Source: Streptomyces acidicola (GTDB lineage Bacteria; Actinomycetota; Actinomycetes; Streptomycetales; Streptomycetaceae). From it: a DNA stretch of 64,000 bases. Below, one piece after another: positions 61,342 through 64,000 of the stretch (the stretch's first letter is position 1; each line of letters starts with the position of its first letter). The position numbers and the translations under genes were made by a program. The stretch covers positions 27,956 to 91,955 of the forward strand of contig NZ_VMNX01000009.1 in NCBI RefSeq assembly GCF_009377235.1, read 5' to 3'. Under the pieces are notes generated by a model that saw only the letters and a program-made list of their open reading frames with translations, did no database searches and was not told the DNA's origin.

Positions 61342-62132
61342 CGGTCCTCCAGCGGGTCCGGGTGGGTGCGGCGGGCGGCGTTCGCGTGGACCGCCTTGCA
61401 CAGATAGGCGGCGAGGCCCGGCCGCTGCTGTGACGGCGGTACGACGAGGGCGAACGCTCGCGGATCGGCGGCGAAGTCGTCCGCGATCCGCCGGTGCATG
61501 TCGGGCGGGCAGGAGGTGAACCACCGTGTGACGTGCCGGCGGTGCTCCTCGGCGAGGTCCATGGCCCGCTCACCGTCGCCGGGCTCATCGGCGTCGAAGG
61601 CCGTCAGCAGGTCTCCGCGCCAGGCGGCGGCCTCGGCCATGAGCTGCCGCCAGTCCTCCTTGTTGTGGGCGGCCGCACGGGCCATCGCCTCTCGCTGTCC
61701 TGCCGAGTCCGCCCACTTGAGCTGCGCCTCGGTGGCGTAGCTGAGGTCGAAGGTGATCTCGCCGAAGACGTCGAAGCGTTCCTGGGGTGTGAGGGACACT
61801 CCGGTCTGCTGGACCTCGATGGCCCGTTCCGCCACCTCGGCCAGCCGCTGGAGCCGGGTGATCTCCTCACTCAACTCCCGCTGGCGGGACCGGAGATGCT
61901 CCAGCGCGTTCGCCTGCGGGTCATTGAGGATGGCGGTGATCTCGTCGAGGGAGAAGCCGAGTTCGCGGTAGAAGAGGATCTGCTGGAGGCGGGCCAGGTC
62001 GGCGTCGCCGTACAGCCGGTAGCCGGTGTGGCTGCGGCCGCTGGGAGACAGGATTCCCGCCCTGTCGTAGTGGTGCAACGTCCGCACCGTCACCCCGGCG
62101 AAGGCCGCGACCTGCCCCACGGAGTAGCTCAT
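61338..62132 (-). CDS. MerR-family regulator with TipAS drug-binding domain
   Basis: 264 residues. The MerR HTH and dimer helix read SYSVGQVAAFAGVTVRTLHH, LARLQQILFYRELGFSLDEI. The C-terminal TipAS domain (about 140-255) includes YATEAQLKWADSAGQREAMA, FTSCPPDMHRRIADDFAADP and PGLAAYLCKAVHANAARR. TipAS domains bind thiopeptides and unrelated drugs, then activate transcription. It is co-transcribed with the glycosyltransferase it probably induces. Confidence 0.95.
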   Translation of the reverse strand: MSYSVGQVAAFAGVTVRTLHHYDRAGILSPSGRSHTGYRLYGDADLARLQQILFYRELGFSLDEITAILNDPQANALEHLRSRQRELSEEITRLQRLAEVAERAIEVQQTGVSLTPQERFDVFGEITFDLSYATEAQLKWADSAGQREAMARAAAHNKEDWRQLMAEAAAWRGDLLTAFDADEPGDGERAMDLAEEHRRHVTRWFTSCPPDMHRRIADDFAADPRAFALVVPPSQQRPGLAAYLCKAVHANAARRTHPDPLEDR

Positions 62133-62156
62133 GCACCTGCCCTTTCGTCGGCGTAC

Positions 62157-62187
62157 AGCTTTGAGCCTGACGTAGGGGGAGGGTCAA
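62157..62187 (-). promoter_or_regulatory. MerR-type promoter with 19-bp spacer
   Basis: On the minus strand, -35 TTGACC (62182-62187) and -10-like AAAGCT (62157-62162) are 19 bases apart, the over-long spacing that MerR activators untwist. It lies about 25 bases upstream of the merR start. Confidence 0.65.
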
Positions 62188-62254
62188 CTCCTGGGGGCCG
62201 TCTCCCGGGACCGCGCCGGCTCCGGCGACCGTGCAGTCTCCCGGCCGGCTGTAC

Positions 62255-62284
62255 GTGCGTCCGGGGAGCGGGCCCCGGACGCAC
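62255..62284 (-). terminator. Terminator hairpin of the beta-helix protein gene
   Basis: GTGCGTCCGGGG (62255-62266) and CCCCGGACGCAC (62273-62284) are perfect 12-bp arms with a 6-base loop, 12 bases after the stop codon. Confidence 0.85.
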
Positions 62285-62296
62285 ACCGGACACGGC

Positions 62297-63559
62297 TCAG
62301 CAGATGCTCTGGCTGCTGTTGACCAGCCGGTTGTTGCGGAACGTCGTATTCTCGCCGCAGGGGCTCTCGCGGATGGCCGAGTTGGTCACGGTCAGGTTCT
62401 GGATGGTGATGTCGCGGTTGTTCGGGAACTCCGACCGCGCCGCGAGCCGGATCTCTCCGCCGCCCGACACACTGCCGCTCTGCGCGGCGATGTTCACGTT
62501 GTAGCAGTTCTCGATCAGGATCGCGTTGTTGCCGGTGTCGGAGAGCGTCACCCGGTCGATGACGGCGCCACCGCTCTCGGAGACGCAGAAGACACCGCGT
62601 CCGCCGCCGCGCGCGACGACCTCGCCCACGCGGACGTTGGTGGGATAACTGCTGCCCACCCGGCCGTTGCGGTTGGCCATGCGGAAGGCGGCGTAACCGG
62701 TGCCCGCGCCCGCGCCGTCCGCGTCGACCTTGGTGACGGTGGCGTTGATGGTCTCGTTGAGCAGGAGGCCGGACTCGCCGACGTTGCGGGCGGTGACGGT
62801 GCCGATGGTGATGCCGTCGACGCCGTACGTCTCGACCGCGTGACTGCTCGCGCCGGAGACGTACACGTTGTCGATCCGGACGTTCCGGGTCCACTGGCTG
62901 GTGTCGCCGCGGTTGTCGATGCGGACGCCGAGACCCCGCGACAGGCGCATGTCGATCTGCCCGAGGACGACGTTCTGGACGTTGCGCATGAAGACGCCGT
63001 AGAGCGGGGTGCCGGTGAGGTTCAGGTGCTGGACCTCGATGTCCCGGGCGCCGCGTGCGTAGACCGGGGCCTGGTCGCCGGAGCCCGATCCGGTGACGTT
63101 GATCGTGCCGCACACGTCGAGCACGGTGTAGCTGGGCAGGGAGACCCGGGAGCCGGCGGCGATGGAGCCCGAGCCGCGGACGACGACCCGTTCCTTCGAA
63201 GTCCGGCCCGACGTCAGGCTGTTCACGGCCGCCTGCATCGCGGCGCGCATGTCGGTGCCGGTGTACACGACGCTGCTGCCGCGCCGGGCGGTCCAGGTGC
63301 TGCCGCTCAGCACCGCCTCCGCCTGGTACGAGCCGTCCCCGCACGCGGCGGCCGCCTGCCGCGGGGCCGTGGCGGCGGCCGGTTCCGTGTTCACGGGGGC
63401 CGTTTCCGGTGCCGCGTTCGCGGTGGCGGGGGCCGTCAGCGCGGCGGCGCCGGTGAGCAGGGCGGCGGCGCAGGCGGCGGTGACCGCGGCGCGCTTCGTG
63501 CGGATGCGTCGGTCCGTCGTGCTTGGGTCAGTGAGGTGAGTTGCGGCTCTGCGTCCCAT
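62297..63559 (-). CDS. Secreted right-handed parallel beta-helix protein
   Basis: 420 residues from ATG 63559, eight bases after AGGAGA. A long signal peptide (RAAVTAACAAALLTGAAALT, cleavage near residue 49) precedes an Ala/Pro-rich stretch. Repeated Asn/Val ladders form a pectate-lyase-like beta-helix (DIEVQHLNLTGTPLYGVFM, VRIDNVYVSGASSHAVETY, NRDITIQNLTVTNSAIRESP). Five Cys may form disulfides. It is likely a polysaccharide-binding or -degrading enzyme. Catalytic residues cannot be named. Confidence 0.85.
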   Translation of the reverse strand: MGRRAATHLTDPSTTDRRIRTKRAAVTAACAAALLTGAAALTAPATANAAPETAPVNTEPAAATAPRQAAAACGDGSYQAEAVLSGSTWTARRGSSVVYTGTDMRAAMQAAVNSLTSGRTSKERVVVRGSGSIAAGSRVSLPSYTVLDVCGTINVTGSGSGDQAPVYARGARDIEVQHLNLTGTPLYGVFMRNVQNVVLGQIDMRLSRGLGVRIDNRGDTSQWTRNVRIDNVYVSGASSHAVETYGVDGITIGTVTARNVGESGLLLNETINATVTKVDADGAGAGTGYAAFRMANRNGRVGSSYPTNVRVGEVVARGGGRGVFCVSESGGAVIDRVTLSDTGNNAILIENCYNVNIAAQSGSVSGGGEIRLAARSEFPNNRDITIQNLTVTNSAIRESPCGENTTFRNNRLVNSSQSIC

Positions 63560-63819
63560 CTCGTCTTCTCCTATGGGGGGTGAGGGGGGTGATACGCCCG
63601 CCGCCTTCCGCACTCCCCCGGTCCCGTCGAAGGCGATTCGACTGAATCGATTCAGGCTGCGGCGTACGTGGCCTGCGGCAACACGGCTCCACGGCACGTC
63701 AGGGCGTAAGACGATGAGGCAGCAAGCGATTTCTATGCGGGCGGCGAGTGTGGCAACGGCCTTGCCGGGGCGTCAAGTTCCGCGACCGAAGTCCCCGGCC
63801 GTGACACGCGGCCCGCTCG

Positions 63820-64000
63820 TCAGCGGCCGCCTCCCCAGCCGCTGCCGCCGTATCCCGGCCCGTAGCCGGAACCGGAACCGTAGTAGCCGTATCCATAGGG
63901 CCAGCAGGAGTAGGGCCGGCACGGGTTCGAGGTCGGATACGGCGGATACGGCGTGGCGTGCGTCGGGCTCGGGGCCGGGGAGGACACGGAAGGGCGGGGC
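63820..64000 (-). CDS. C-terminus of a Pro/Tyr/Gly-rich protein, 5'-truncated by window edge
   Basis: Sixty codons are open from base 64000 to TGA 63820. The residues are Ser/Pro-rich, then YPPYPTSNPC, YSCWPYGYGYYGSGSGYG, and a GGSGWGGGR end. The composition fits a disordered tail of a membrane or envelope protein. The main domain is outside the window. Confidence 0.65.
   Translation of the reverse strand, partial: PRPSVSSPAPSPTHATPYPPYPTSNPCRPYSCWPYGYGYYGSGSGYGPGYGGSGWGGGR

Overview
The window is high-GC actinobacterial DNA, almost certainly from a Streptomyces chromosome. The signs are third-position GC bias, many GTG and TTG starts behind GGAGG-type ribosome binding sites, ATGA/GTGA gene overlaps, and streptomycete families: a DUF397 plus DUF5753 regulator pair, an NsdA-like TPR regulator, SpoIIE-type phosphatases, a DUF574 methyltransferase, and popR beside clpP3-clpP4. 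It carries about 60 genes. I saw no rRNA or tRNA genes, no CRISPR array and no insertion sequence.

Left part (1-14.8 kb). An incomplete sugar ABC permease diverges from a LacI regulator across two identical 16-bp palindromes. A membrane acyltransferase follows, then a two-gene graspetide (omega-ester RiPP) locus made of a precursor peptide and its ATP-grasp ligase, a Gfo/Idh/MocA dehydrogenase and an atypical P450. A decayed epoxide hydrolase fragment comes before a likely rifamycin-resistance unit: a RAE-like box, a glycosyltransferase (rgt), a 21-codon ORF and helR. Next are a P450 with an in-frame 15-bp minisatellite, its divergent TetR regulator, and a membrane PP2C phosphatase.

Middle (14.8-41.6 kb). 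This holds a secreted GH64 beta-1,3-glucanase behind a perfect LacI-type operator, an RpiB-like isomerase, a Clp-N/HTH protein under a 41-bp palindrome, and a DUF574 methyltransferase whose frame continues upstream into a P-loop domain. A developmental-type cluster follows (DUF397, XRE, TPR regulator, coupled small ORF, HATPase and DUF6624). Then come metabolic and transport genes: SUMF1-like protein, aldo/keto reductase, MFS exporter, LysE with its LysR regulator, Nudix with a Cys-rich upstream ORF, FGGY kinase, AIM24, AlkB, FAD monooxygenase, RNase H, VOC protein and a zinc alcohol dehydrogenase. A 973-residue GAF/PP2C/HATPase protein, two membrane-associated proteins and an SGNH lipoprotein end this part.

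Right part (41.6-64 kb). Six overlapping or abutting minus-strand genes form a transport and hydrolysis operon: peptide-type binding lipoprotein, two permeases, a fused double ATPase, a CocE/NonD hydrolase and a TetR regulator. After a PhnB-like protein and an intact epoxide hydrolase come clpP3-clpP4 and convergent popR, with a PopR-type palindrome upstream. A methyltransferase with two compensating frameshifts and a gene-poor decayed stretch follow. The end holds a quinone-oxidoreductase-like gene, an aldo/keto reductase diverging from a LysR gene, a polytopic membrane protein, a MerR(TipAS)-glycosyltransferase pair, a secreted beta-helix protein and the C-terminus of a Tyr/Gly-rich protein.

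Family assignments rest on motifs and recalled family knowledge. No database search was run.
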